A stretch of DNA of 13,385 nucleotides from Patescibacteria group bacterium (GTDB taxonomy: Bacteria; Patescibacteriota; Minisyncoccia; UBA9983). Location of the stretch: contig JAHIER010000007.1 in assembly GCA_018901555.1 (NCBI GenBank), positions 1 through 13,385 of the forward strand, written 5' to 3'. Of the stretch, positions 7,099 to 13,385 are shown piece by piece. Each line of letters starts with the position of its first letter. Positions within the stretch are counted from its first letter, which is position 1. The position numbers and the translations under genes were made by a program. The notes beneath the pieces were generated by a model, which saw only the letters and a list, made by a program, of their open reading frames with translations, made no database searches and had not been told where the DNA came from.

Positions 7099-8916
7099 AT
7101 GGCATTATTAGATTTTCTAAAAAACAAAAATAAAGAAGAGGAGGAAATGATTCCTGTTATACCGGAAGAGATTTATAGCACCGGTGTTTTGCAGTTGCAG
7201 GATATAATTGCGCCTTCCGCTTTGGAGGTTAATTCTAATTATATGAAGTTCGGCGATAAAGTGGCGCGTGCTATTTTTGTAATTTCTTACCCGCGTTTTT
7301 TAGCCACAGACTGGTTTTCGCCAGTTATTAATCTTGATAAGATTTACGATATTTCTATTTTTTTCCATCCAGTTGAAACCGCGGATGTGCTTAGGCAATT
7401 ACAGAAAAAAGTGGCAGAAGTTCAGTCGCAGATTCATATGCGGGAAGAAAAAGGATTAGTTAGAGATCCTATTCTTGACACTGCTTATCAGGATCTGGAA
7501 GATTTAAGAGACAAGCTTCAGCAAGCGCAGGAAAAACTTTTTTCTGTTGGAATTTATATTATGGTTTATGCAAGCAGTCTGGAAGAATTGAATCGTGTTG
7601 AAACCGAAGTCAGGTCAATTCTTGAATCAAAACTGGTTTATGTGAGGCCGGCCTTGTTCCAGCAATTGGACGGGCTGAAAACTATTTTTCCATTAGGCAC
7701 AGATAAAATTGAGGTTAATAGCAGAATGAATTCCTCGCCAGCTTCCAGTATTTTTCCTTTTGTTTCTTTTGACCTTTCTTCGGACAGGGGAATTCTTTAC
7801 GGCATTAATCGGCACAACAATAGTCTAGTTTTGTTTGATCGTTTTTCTATGGAAAACTATAATTCTGTTATTTTTGCCAAAGCTGGCGCTGGCAAATCTT
7901 ATGCCACAAAGCTGGAAATTTTGCGAACCTTAATGTTTGATACAGATGTTATTGTGATTGACCCGGAACGAGAATACGAACATTTGGCAGAAGCTGTTGA
8001 TGGCAGATATTTTAATATTTCTTTGACTTCTAAGCATCACATTAATCCATTTGATCTTCCGTCAGTGTCAGAAGGCGAAAGTCCAGATGATGTTCTCCGT
8101 TCTAATATTATAAATTTGGTTGGTTTGTTTCGTTTGATGCTGGGAGGTTTAACCCCGGAAGAAGATTCTATAATGGATAAAGCTATTACTGAAACATACG
8201 CTTCTCGCGATATCACTCCGGAAGGTGATTTTTCTAATGCTTCCCCGCCAACTCTTTCTGATTTGGAATTAGTTTTGGCTGGCATGTCTGGAGGAGAATC
8301 TTTGGCTCAGCGATTAAGTAAGTTTACTAAGGGAACTTGGGCCGGATTTTTGAATCAGCCAACCAATGTTGATATTAATAAAAAGTTTGTAGTTTTTTCT
8401 GTCAGAGATATGGAAGATGAACTGAGATCAGTTGCTATGTATATTGTCATTCATTTTATATGGAATGCAGTCAGAAAAAATATTAAAAGAAGACTTTTGG
8501 TGATTGATGAAGCTTGGTGGATGATGAAATCAGATGACACAGCTTCTTTTTTGTTTAGCATTGCTAAGCGTTGCAGAAAATATTATTTAGGATTGGCTAC
8601 TATCACTCAGGATGTTAGTGATTTTCTTTCTTCGCCTTACGGAACGCCGATTATTACCAACTCTTCACTTCAGGTTCTTTTAAAACAATCGCCAGCTTCC
8701 ATTGACCAGGTTCAGAAAACTTTTAATCTTACTGACGAAGAAAAATTTCTGCTTTTAGAATCGGATGTGGGAGAGGGAATATTTTTTGCGGGCCTCAAGC
8801 ATGTGGCCATAAAAATTTTGGCTTCTTATACAGAAGATCAGATTATTACTTCTGACCCGGCGCAGGTTTTGGCAATTAAAAAAGCCAAAGAAGAGTTTGC
8901 AGAAGCGCAGGAATAA
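7099..8916 (+). CDS. virB4: VirB4/TraC family type IV secretion ATPase
   Basis: A 605-residue cytoplasmic ATPase that powers type IV secretion or conjugation machines. The N-terminal part (about 20-215) is the non-catalytic VirB4 region, with a probable coiled coil near 95-150. The C-terminal P-loop domain shows Walker A AKAGAGKS (260-267, Lys266), the strand motif VIVIDPEREY (284-293), HINPFDLP (314-321), Walker B LLVIDEAWW (466-474, with D470 E471), and the ATITQD motif (500-505) with its glutamine. All catalytic motifs are intact, and the length fits a compact VirB4 whose far N-terminal part is on the preceding gene. It starts 4 bp after the TraC-like gene. VirB4 versus VirD4: the IDPEREYEHLAE motif and lack of membrane segments point to VirB4. 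Confidence 0.93.
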   Translation: MALLDFLKNKNKEEEEMIPVIPEEIYSTGVLQLQDIIAPSALEVNSNYMKFGDKVARAIFVISYPRFLATDWFSPVINLDKIYDISIFFHPVETADVLRQLQKKVAEVQSQIHMREEKGLVRDPILDTAYQDLEDLRDKLQQAQEKLFSVGIYIMVYASSLEELNRVETEVRSILESKLVYVRPALFQQLDGLKTIFPLGTDKIEVNSRMNSSPASSIFPFVSFDLSSDRGILYGINRHNNSLVLFDRFSMENYNSVIFAKAGAGKSYATKLEILRTLMFDTDVIVIDPEREYEHLAEAVDGRYFNISLTSKHHINPFDLPSVSEGESPDDVLRSNIINLVGLFRLMLGGLTPEEDSIMDKAITETYASRDITPEGDFSNASPPTLSDLELVLAGMSGGESLAQRLSKFTKGTWAGFLNQPTNVDINKKFVVFSVRDMEDELRSVAMYIVIHFIWNAVRKNIKRRLLVIDEAWWMMKSDDTASFLFSIAKRCRKYYLGLATITQDVSDFLSSPYGTPIITNSSLQVLLKQSPASIDQVQKTFNLTDEEKFLLLESDVGEGIFFAGLKHVAIKILASYTEDQIITSDPAQVLAIKKAKEEFAEAQE

Positions 8917-8932
8917 AATTTAAGAGAAATTT

Positions 8933-9493
8933 ATGGATGAAAAAACGGAAAAAATATTAAAAAGTTTGAATTCTAAAAAAGTCGGAATTTTTTGTGATGA
9001 CTCCAATTTATATTATTCCTATAAAAAGTGCGGCTGGAGAGTTGATTTCGGCAAATTCAAAATTTTTTTAGAAGATTATTGCGATTTACAATTTATAAAT
9101 TACTATATTGCCATTCCCGATAAATCAGATGTTGATTATAAAGGGGTGCAGGATTTTATTCAGCACATTTCTCCATATGTAAATCTAAAAAGGAAAGCGT
9201 TGAAATATATTTATTTCAACGGCCACCGAACCCGTAAGGGAGATGTTGATGTGGAAATCACCTTGGATGTTGCCAGAACCATTGATAATCTTGATGTTAT
9301 ACTAGTTGTTAGTGGCGATAGCGATTTTCTGGAGCTTAAAAACTATATTGTTAAAGAAAAACACAAACAAATAATATTTTTAGGATATAAAGAGAATTTG
9401 GCCTGGGAATTAAGGCTTTGCCAGCATATTTATTTGAATAAATTAAAAAAGATTGTAGGTCTTGATATTTTTAAAAACAAACCCCAGGTTTAA
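8933..9493 (+). CDS. NYN domain (LabA/DUF88-like) putative ribonuclease
   Basis: A 186-residue soluble protein that fills one NYN domain. The PIN-like acidic residues are visible: GIFCDDSNLYY (D22, D23, N25), KGDVDVEITLD (D104, D106, D112) and VVSGDSDFLEL (D129, D131). NYN proteins are PIN-fold metal-dependent nucleases or nuclease-like proteins that act mainly on RNA. The set of acidic residues here suggests activity is kept. The start ATG is 16 bp after virB4, with a weak AAGAGA upstream. Its stop codon lies in the loop of a GC-rich hairpin. What it does in a secretion operon is unknown: it could act on RNA from the locus, or be an unrelated passenger. Family assignment is strong. Substrate is not visible. 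Confidence 0.88.
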   Translation: MDEKTEKILKSLNSKKVGIFCDDSNLYYSYKKCGWRVDFGKFKIFLEDYCDLQFINYYIAIPDKSDVDYKGVQDFIQHISPYVNLKRKALKYIYFNGHRTRKGDVDVEITLDVARTIDNLDVILVVSGDSDFLELKNYIVKEKHKQIIFLGYKENLAWELRLCQHIYLNKLKKIVGLDIFKNKPQV

Positions 9494-9501
9494 CCCTGGG
9501 G
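9482..9501 (+). terminator. GC-rich hairpin over the stop codon of the NYN gene; possible terminator
   Basis: CCCCAGG and CCTGGGG form a perfect 7-bp stem with a 6-nt loop (TTTAAC) that contains the TAA stop. No T-tract follows on the + strand, so it is not a classical intrinsic terminator. It might end or stabilise the 3' end of the virB4-NYN message. Read on the - strand it is followed by TTTGTTTTT, but no - strand gene is near. Confidence 0.5.
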
Positions 9502-9506
9502 CAGTG

Positions 9507-9522
9507 AAGCTATTAATAGTTT
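9507..9522. repeat. Small palindrome in the NYN-to-membrane-protein gap
   Basis: CTATTAATAG (9510-9519) is a perfect palindrome, and two more pairs flank it across one G-T mismatch. It could be an operator for the downstream genes, but AT-rich sequence produces such palindromes often. Confidence 0.3.
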
Positions 9523-9562
9523 AGCAAACCAAAACAAAAAGTCGAGAGATTTAAAATAAAGC

Positions 9563-9571
9563 TGTGGAAAA
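9563..9571 (-). promoter_or_regulatory. DnaA-box-like 9-mer TTTTCCACA on the - strand
   Basis: It fits the relaxed consensus TTWTNCACA and ends 7 bp before the start codon at 9579. It is a partner to the exact box at 1055-1063. Chance occurrence is quite possible. Confidence 0.22.
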
Positions 9572-9578
9572 CTAATTT

Positions 9579-9965
9579 ATGGCAAATGGTACAGCAACAA
9601 TAGAAAACGAGAGATCAGGTCAGCTGAATCAGGCTAGAAATATTATTCAAGCCGCGGCTGGCAGTCCGGCCGCCAAGGTTAATTTGGCTTTGAGTTTTGG
9701 CAAGAAAGTTTCTCAACACTGGATAATTATTTTTACTGCTGTTATTTTTGATATTTTTGCGCTTATTCCTTTTATAAGCATTGCTTTTAATTTTATTTTC
9801 GGTCTTATTTTATTTTTGTATTTTGGTTCCAAAAAAAAGGGCGGCTCAGAATTTATGAAAATCGCTTTGCCAATAGGATTAGGCAGTGTCATTGATTTTT
9901 TTGCCAGTATTTTGCCGGTTAATATTGTCGCAGCTTTAATTAGAATAGCCTTAGCTGATGAGTGA
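9579..9965 (+). CDS. Small multi-spanning membrane protein, unknown function
   Basis: A 128-residue protein with a polar N-terminus of about 45 residues that includes an AAAGSPAAK stretch, then three probable membrane segments: 48-66, 67-84 (both rich in Phe and Ile) and 95-122. A basic SKKKGG turn at about 85-91 suggests that loop is cytoplasmic. I do not recognise a family. The start ATG has no Shine-Dalgarno sequence, and no other in-frame start nearby is better. It opens the second group of genes after the 85-bp gap and ends with TGA right beside the extended -10 of the next gene. An accessory inner-membrane part of the secretion machine is possible from location alone. Confidence 0.65.
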   Translation: MANGTATIENERSGQLNQARNIIQAAAGSPAAKVNLALSFGKKVSQHWIIIFTAVIFDIFALIPFISIAFNFIFGLILFLYFGSKKKGGSEFMKIALPIGLGSVIDFFASILPVNIVAALIRIALADE

Positions 9966-9974
9966 TGTTATAAT
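9966..9974 (+). promoter_or_regulatory. Extended -10 promoter for the 9996-13018 genes
   Basis: TGTTATAAT has a perfect TATAAT and the TG of an extended -10, directly after the TGA stop of the membrane protein gene. No clear -35 is present. Transcription would begin near 9981, giving a leader of about 15 nt, similar to the promoter at 1099-1107. Confidence 0.5.
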
Positions 9975-9995
9975 TTTAAAAAGAATTAAGAAAAT

Positions 9996-10976
9996 ATGAA
10001 AAAGGATTTTTTGAAAATTTTATTCTGTGTTGGAATGGTTGTTATTTTAACTTTTGCCGTGAAAACTAACGCTATTAGCGAAGATTTTTCTTTGGAAGTT
10101 TCGCCTCAAAATCCCGGCCCAAGCAGTACAGTTAGCGCTAGAATTGTCACTTACAGTTTTGATATTGATCGCGCGGAAATTTCCTGGCTGGTCAATAATT
10201 TAGTAAAAGCTAAAGGAACCGGCTTAAAAAATTTTAATTTCAGCGTGGGGAGTGTTGGTTCCAGAATTTCTCTAGCTGTTGTTGCGATTACCAAAGAAGG
10301 ATTGAGAATTGAAAAATCAATTACTTTTAGACCAGCCGGATTAGATATTCTTTGGGAAGCGGAAAGTTATACGCCCGCTTTTTACAAAGGGAAAGCCATG
10401 CCCGCCCCTGAGTCAGTTGTAAAAATTACTGCTTGGCCGGAATTTATTTATGGCGGTGAAAAAATTTCTCCTAACAATCTTTATTATGATTGGCAGATAA
10501 ATTCAAAAAATAAACCGGATCTTTCAGGATTAAATAAAAAATCTTTTACTTACAAGTTATCAAAATTATCTGCTGAAGATGAAATAGCGGTTACGGTTTC
10601 CAGTTATAATAAAACAATAGTTGCTGAAAAAAGAATTAAAATTAAAAGCGTTTCTCCTAAAGTTGTTTTTTATCAGGAACAACCATTGGAAGGAGTCGCA
10701 TATAATAATGCTTTAAGCGATACAGTTTTTTTGTCAGAAAATGTGATTGGCTTAAGAGCGGAACCTTACTTTTTCTCTCTAAGTCTTCTTAATAGTTTAG
10801 ATTTTAACTGGAAAATTAATAATAAGGTAACAATTCCTGATGAAAAAAACACAGTATTAGATCTTCGTTTGGAAAATCAAGATTCGGGATTTGCTTTAAT
10901 TAATTTAAGAATTCAGAATCCTTTAATTTTGCTTCAGAGCGCTGAAAATAATTTAAGAATTAATTTTGGAATATGA
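9996..10976 (+). CDS. Secreted beta-rich protein with probable Ig-like domains
   Basis: A 326-residue exported protein. Residues 1-26 are a signal peptide with likely cleavage after TNA. The mature start FSLEVSPQNPGPSSTVSARI and the alternating hydrophobic pattern after it look like Ig-like beta-sandwich modules, with ISWLVNN near 63-69 and YYDWQINS near 164-171 as the strand pattern of two successive units. I recognise the block SYTPAFYKGKAMP (about 124-136) from surface proteins of Patescibacteria that sit near pilin-like genes. No enzyme motif is visible. It has a single cysteine, in the signal peptide. The stop overlaps the next start in ATGA, so the pilin fusion gene is probably translated by coupling. 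A structural surface role is inferred. Confidence 0.75.
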   Translation: MKKDFLKILFCVGMVVILTFAVKTNAISEDFSLEVSPQNPGPSSTVSARIVTYSFDIDRAEISWLVNNLVKAKGTGLKNFNFSVGSVGSRISLAVVAITKEGLRIEKSITFRPAGLDILWEAESYTPAFYKGKAMPAPESVVKITAWPEFIYGGEKISPNNLYYDWQINSKNKPDLSGLNKKSFTYKLSKLSAEDEIAVTVSSYNKTIVAEKRIKIKSVSPKVVFYQEQPLEGVAYNNALSDTVFLSENVIGLRAEPYFFSLSLLNSLDFNWKINNKVTIPDEKNTVLDLRLENQDSGFALINLRIQNPLILLQSAENNLRINFGI

Positions 10977-11821
10977 TAAAAATGAAAAATAAATTAATAA
11001 TTATAATATTAGCGCTAATATTAATTCTGCCTGTTATCGCTTCTGCTTATACTCTTTTACAGCCATTGCCGGAAGGTTCCGGTGATATTGTGGAAATTGG
11101 CTTGACTGATTATCTTTCCTGGCTTTATAAATTTGCCTTAGGCGCGGTTATTTTTCTCGCTGTTTTAAAAATTGTTATTGGCGGAATTTATGTAATAGCT
11201 GGCGGAGCCAGCGAGGGCGCTCAAAGCAAAGGCAGAGAAATGATAGAAATGGCGCTTTGGGGATTGCTTTTGGCAGTTTGCGCTTACCTGCTTCTTAATG
11301 TTATAAATCCTGATCTTGTTAAAGGTAATTTTAGCTTACAGCCGATTACTATTGAAAGAGCGCCTGCAACATCATCTCCGACCGGCGTTCCTTCTGGATT
11401 TATAATTTGGCCACCTGGTAGTCCTCCAGCTGGAACTGTTTCAGACACGCAGGCTAGAACCGATCTAGCAAACAATAGTAATCCTATAAGTATCAACAAA
11501 TCAGATTGTGTGCATGTTGGTCAATCTAATTGCACAAGTCTTTATGGTTTGCCAAGCTCAACTGTTCAAGATTTGAAAGATTTAGCTAATGATGCGGGGA
11601 AATCCTTAACAATTACTGGCGGAACAGAATATTGGTTGCATAGTACGCACGGACCAGGCAAGCCAATAGTTGATATTAGATTTGATCCGTCTCTTAATTC
11701 AACTATTAATTCCTGGAAATCATCAGGCAAGATAAAAAGTTTTCAATGTGAAAGATTGGGAATACAGGTGAGTTGCACGGGCGGTTCGACCCCCGATCAT
11801 TTTCATGTTGTTTTTCAATAA
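10973..11821 (+). CDS. VirB2/TrbC-like pilin fused to a putative M15-type metallopeptidase-like domain
   Basis: A 282-residue exported protein. Residues 1-25 are a signal peptide (cleavage near ASA). Residues 45-115 have the TrbC/VirB2 pilin pattern: a membrane segment with YKFALGAVIFLAVLKIVIGG, a short polar turn (GGASEGAQSKGREM), a second segment MALWGLLLAVCAYLLLNVI and a final NPDL. A Pro/Ser/Thr linker (125-155) follows. Residues 175-282 form a second domain with TGGTE, STHGPGKPIVDIRF (H226, D234) and DHFHVVF (H276, H278). This resembles the metal-binding SxHxxGxAxD and HxH motifs of M15/hedgehog-type peptidases, with one extra residue between His and Asp. Cysteines 179, 187, 259 and 268 could form disulfides. 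ATG at 10982 is an alternative start. The pilin call is firm and the peptidase call is likely but not proven. Confidence 0.8.
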   Translation: MIKMKNKLIIIILALILILPVIASAYTLLQPLPEGSGDIVEIGLTDYLSWLYKFALGAVIFLAVLKIVIGGIYVIAGGASEGAQSKGREMIEMALWGLLLAVCAYLLLNVINPDLVKGNFSLQPITIERAPATSSPTGVPSGFIIWPPGSPPAGTVSDTQARTDLANNSNPISINKSDCVHVGQSNCTSLYGLPSSTVQDLKDLANDAGKSLTITGGTEYWLHSTHGPGKPIVDIRFDPSLNSTINSWKSSGKIKSFQCERLGIQVSCTGGSTPDHFHVVFQ

Positions 11822-11833
11822 TTAAATAAATTT

Positions 11834-13018
11834 ATGAATAGAAAGATTTTAATTTTAGGAGGCGTGGTATTAATCCTAATAATTATAGCAGGAATTATTT
11901 GGATTTTTTCAGGCAATGATGGAGAAACTCCAAATAATAATGGAGGATTTCTTTCAGGATTTTTTCCAAGCGGAGGAGATCGAGATATTAATGGCGACGG
12001 AAGTTTATTTCCTAATGGCGATGATAATCCTCAAGGTTATTTAAATAACGCCAATCTTTTTAAATTAAGTCAGTCAGCAGTTTCGGGCTTGAGTACTGCC
12101 ACCACTTCTATTAAATATATTGAAAAATCAACTGGACATATTTTTGAAATAAATCCGGATGGCCAAAATAGAAACAGAATTTCTAATACTACTATTCTTA
12201 AATCTTTTGAATCTTTTTGGTCAACAGACGGCAATAGTTTGATTGTTAGATATCTTGAAGATTCAGGCGATTATTTCAATATTCGTAATTTCAGCGGATC
12301 ATTTTCAGCATCAACTTCTCTAGAAGGAATTTTTCTGCCTAATGATATAAAATCTCTAGTTGTTTCTCCTGAAGAAAAAAGTATTTTTTACCTTATTCCA
12401 TCAGGTGATTCTAATATTGGTTTGACTGCCAGTTTTTTAAATGAAAAAAAGAAGCAGATTATTTCAATACCATTTGGAGAATTTAATGTGAGCTGGCCGT
12501 CTAAAAATATTATTTCTTTTAACACCAAGCCATCAGCTGAAATAGAAGGCCATGTTTATTTTCTTAATCTTAAAACAGGCGGTTTTAATAAAATTTTTGG
12601 CGATATAAAAGGGCTGGTTTCTTTAGTTTCGCCTGATGCCAGTAAAATTCTTTTCAGCCAGACTTCCGGCAAAAGAATTATTTCTAAAATTTATGATATT
12701 GATAAAAAAACCGAAAGCGGTTTTTGGGTCAATACAATTCCTGATAAATGCGTCTGGAGCAAAAAAGAAAAAGGGGTGATTTATTGCGGTACGCCTAATT
12801 CTTTGCCTAATGCTGATTATCCGGATGAATGGTATCAGGGCTTAGTTAGTTTTAACGATTCTCTTTGGAAAATTAATATTGATATTGGAGAATCTATTCT
12901 TGTGGCACCTGATCTTAATATGGATATGATTAATTTGTCTTTAACACCTGATGAAGATTATTTAGTTTTTATTAACAAAAAAGACAACACTCTTTTCAGC
13001 TTAAAATTGGAGGAATAA
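11834..13018 (+). CDS. Membrane-anchored beta-propeller-like surface protein
   Basis: A 394-residue protein with an N-terminal anchor (5-26) and then a Gly/Asn/Asp-rich linker, including DRDINGDGS (about 49-57), which resembles a calcium loop. From about residue 85 the sequence has repeated strand patterns of TolB/WD40-like propellers: IFEINPDGQNRNRI, SFWSTDGNSLIVRY, SLVVSPEEKSIFYL, VSLVSPDASKILFS and LSLTPDEDYLVFI, each a repeat with S/T-P-D/E at the turn. Cysteines occur in DKCVW and IYCGT. No catalytic site is seen. Such propellers usually bind other proteins or glycans. It is the last gene of the second group, 12 bp after the pilin fusion, with no Shine-Dalgarno sequence. Binding of an extracellular part of the machine or of the host/partner surface is inference. 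Confidence 0.75.
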   Translation: MNRKILILGGVVLILIIIAGIIWIFSGNDGETPNNNGGFLSGFFPSGGDRDINGDGSLFPNGDDNPQGYLNNANLFKLSQSAVSGLSTATTSIKYIEKSTGHIFEINPDGQNRNRISNTTILKSFESFWSTDGNSLIVRYLEDSGDYFNIRNFSGSFSASTSLEGIFLPNDIKSLVVSPEEKSIFYLIPSGDSNIGLTASFLNEKKKQIISIPFGEFNVSWPSKNIISFNTKPSAEIEGHVYFLNLKTGGFNKIFGDIKGLVSLVSPDASKILFSQTSGKRIISKIYDIDKKTESGFWVNTIPDKCVWSKKEKGVIYCGTPNSLPNADYPDEWYQGLVSFNDSLWKINIDIGESILVAPDLNMDMINLSLTPDEDYLVFINKKDNTLFSLKLEE

Positions 13019-13028
13019 AGATTCCCCA

Positions 13029-13160
13029 TTAGCCTAATTTGAATTTCGCAGCACTCTTTTTTCACTTCTCTTTTTTCTTTTTACTTAATCATTTAGCTAC
13101 GATCGTAGCCAAATGATTGGAATTAATTACAATAAAAACAATACGAAATAATTAGGTTAA
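13029..13160. repeat. Imperfect inverted repeat enclosing the convergent gap
   Basis: The left arm 13029-13048 and right arm 13144-13160 are complementary: CGAAAT plus AATTAGGnTAA in both, with one mismatch and a 3-base insertion in the left arm. They enclose 95 bp that hold a pyrimidine-rich tract (13054-13082) and the palindrome at 13087-13118. The right arm includes the stop codon of the - strand gene. It may be a small repeat element or a folded bidirectional 3' end. Confidence 0.55.
13087..13118. terminator. 32-bp near-perfect palindrome between convergent genes
   Basis: The two halves pair over 15 of 16 positions, with the single mismatch at 13095/13110. The core GCTACGATCGTAGC (13096-13109) is perfect. 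Lying between the ends of two convergent genes, it may be a bidirectional transcription terminator, although neither side has a T-tract directly after the stem. The alternative is a binding site for a dimeric protein. Confidence 0.5.
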
Positions 13161-13385
13161 TTTAAAATGATTTTTAAGATGTAGTTCGTTATCAATTTTT
13201 TCAGCAACGATGAATCTTACAAACCTTCTGGCATCATAAAATTCTATCAGATATTCTATTTCATCATGGCAATCATAAGGATGAACAAAAACGGATTTTT
13301 GAAACTCATAAAATTCTAGATTTTTTAAATGATTTCTAAACGCGTCTCTGATTTTTCTGGCTTTTTCAGGCACATCAAATAAAAC
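13152..13385 (-). CDS. Partial PaaX-like protein, Cas2-like C-terminal domain (5' end outside window)
   Basis: The frame is open to the window edge and reads VLFDVPEKARKIRDAFRNHL at its visible start, so the gene begins beyond 13385, and the GTG at 13371-13373 is internal. About 78 residues are visible. FDVPEK, the R-rich helix, LEFYEFQKSVFVHPYDC and the end HLKNHFKL fit the ferredoxin-like, Cas2-related C-terminal domain of PaaX-type transcriptional regulators that I associate with Patescibacteria. In that family a winged-helix DNA-binding part would lie upstream, outside the window. A true CRISPR Cas2 is less likely: there is no array or other cas gene, and the PYDC...EIEYL pattern fits PaaX-like proteins. 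It is convergent with the propeller gene. Whether it regulates the secretion genes cannot be seen. Confidence 0.7.
   Translation of the reverse strand, partial: VLFDVPEKARKIRDAFRNHLKNLEFYEFQKSVFVHPYDCHDEIEYLIEFYDARRFVRFIVAEKIDNELHLKNHFKLT

Noticed and set aside
8037..8285. 82-codon - strand frame inside virB4
   Set aside because: It is a shadow of the well-supported ATPase reading frame, with no recognisable product.
9963..10979. Reassignment of UGA to glycine
   Set aside because: No gene needs an internal TGA as sense, glycine is encoded by GGN throughout, and TGA ends the 9579 and 9996 genes at sensible places.
13152..13385. A CRISPR-Cas Cas2 gene
   Set aside because: No CRISPR array or other cas genes, and the FYEFQKSVFVHPYDC pattern fits the PaaX-type Cas2-like domain better.

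Overview
The window reads as an AT-rich piece of a Candidate Phyla Radiation (Patescibacteria) chromosome, most likely Parcubacteria-like. The reasons are the tightly packed genes with AT-rich starts that mostly lack a Shine-Dalgarno sequence, and a set of protein families that I associate with that group: a VirB6-like protein, PrgI, a TraC-like protein, a VirB4 ATPase, a VirB2-like pilin with an extra domain, and several large secreted proteins of unknown function. No sense UGA is needed in any gene, and two genes end in TGA, so the code appears standard. This argues against the UGA-glycine lineages (Gracilibacteria/Absconditabacteria). The taxonomic call is inference from protein family recognition, not from a marker gene.

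Layout: 1-1034 is the 3' part of a secreted protein with a helical body and a cysteine/glycine-rich C-terminus. A 95-bp gap follows, holding a perfect DnaA-box-like 9-mer and an extended -10 promoter. From 1130 to 9493 eight genes run on the + strand with gaps of 1-16 bp or overlaps: a membrane-anchored protein with calcium-loop motifs, a large secreted cysteine-containing protein, a VirB6/TrbL-like polytopic membrane protein with a long charged tail, a small soluble helical protein, a PrgI family membrane protein, a TraC/VirB4 N-terminal-like protein, the VirB4 ATPase, and a NYN/LabA-type nuclease-like protein. A GC-rich hairpin covers the stop codon of the last one.

From 9579 to 13018 there are four more + strand genes: a small membrane protein, a secreted beta-rich protein preceded by a second extended -10, a VirB2/TrbC-like pilin fused to a probable M15/hedgehog-type metallopeptidase-like domain, and a membrane-anchored beta-propeller-like protein. 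A 133-bp gap then carries nested inverted repeats. The window ends in the 3' part of a convergent gene on the - strand, whose product looks like the Cas2-like C-terminal domain of PaaX-type regulators.

Together the genes look like a reduced, single-membrane type IV secretion or conjugation-like machine: VirB4 motor, PrgI in the VirB3 position, VirB6 channel and VirB2-like pilin, with a set of lineage-specific exported proteins that could form the extracellular part. The window shows no relaxase, VirD4 coupling protein, VirB11, or VirB7-10 outer-membrane core, so what it transports (DNA, protein or a pilus) cannot be decided here. The most unusual item is the pilin-peptidase-like fusion. The exported proteins with cysteine clusters and the structured repeat in the final gap come next.
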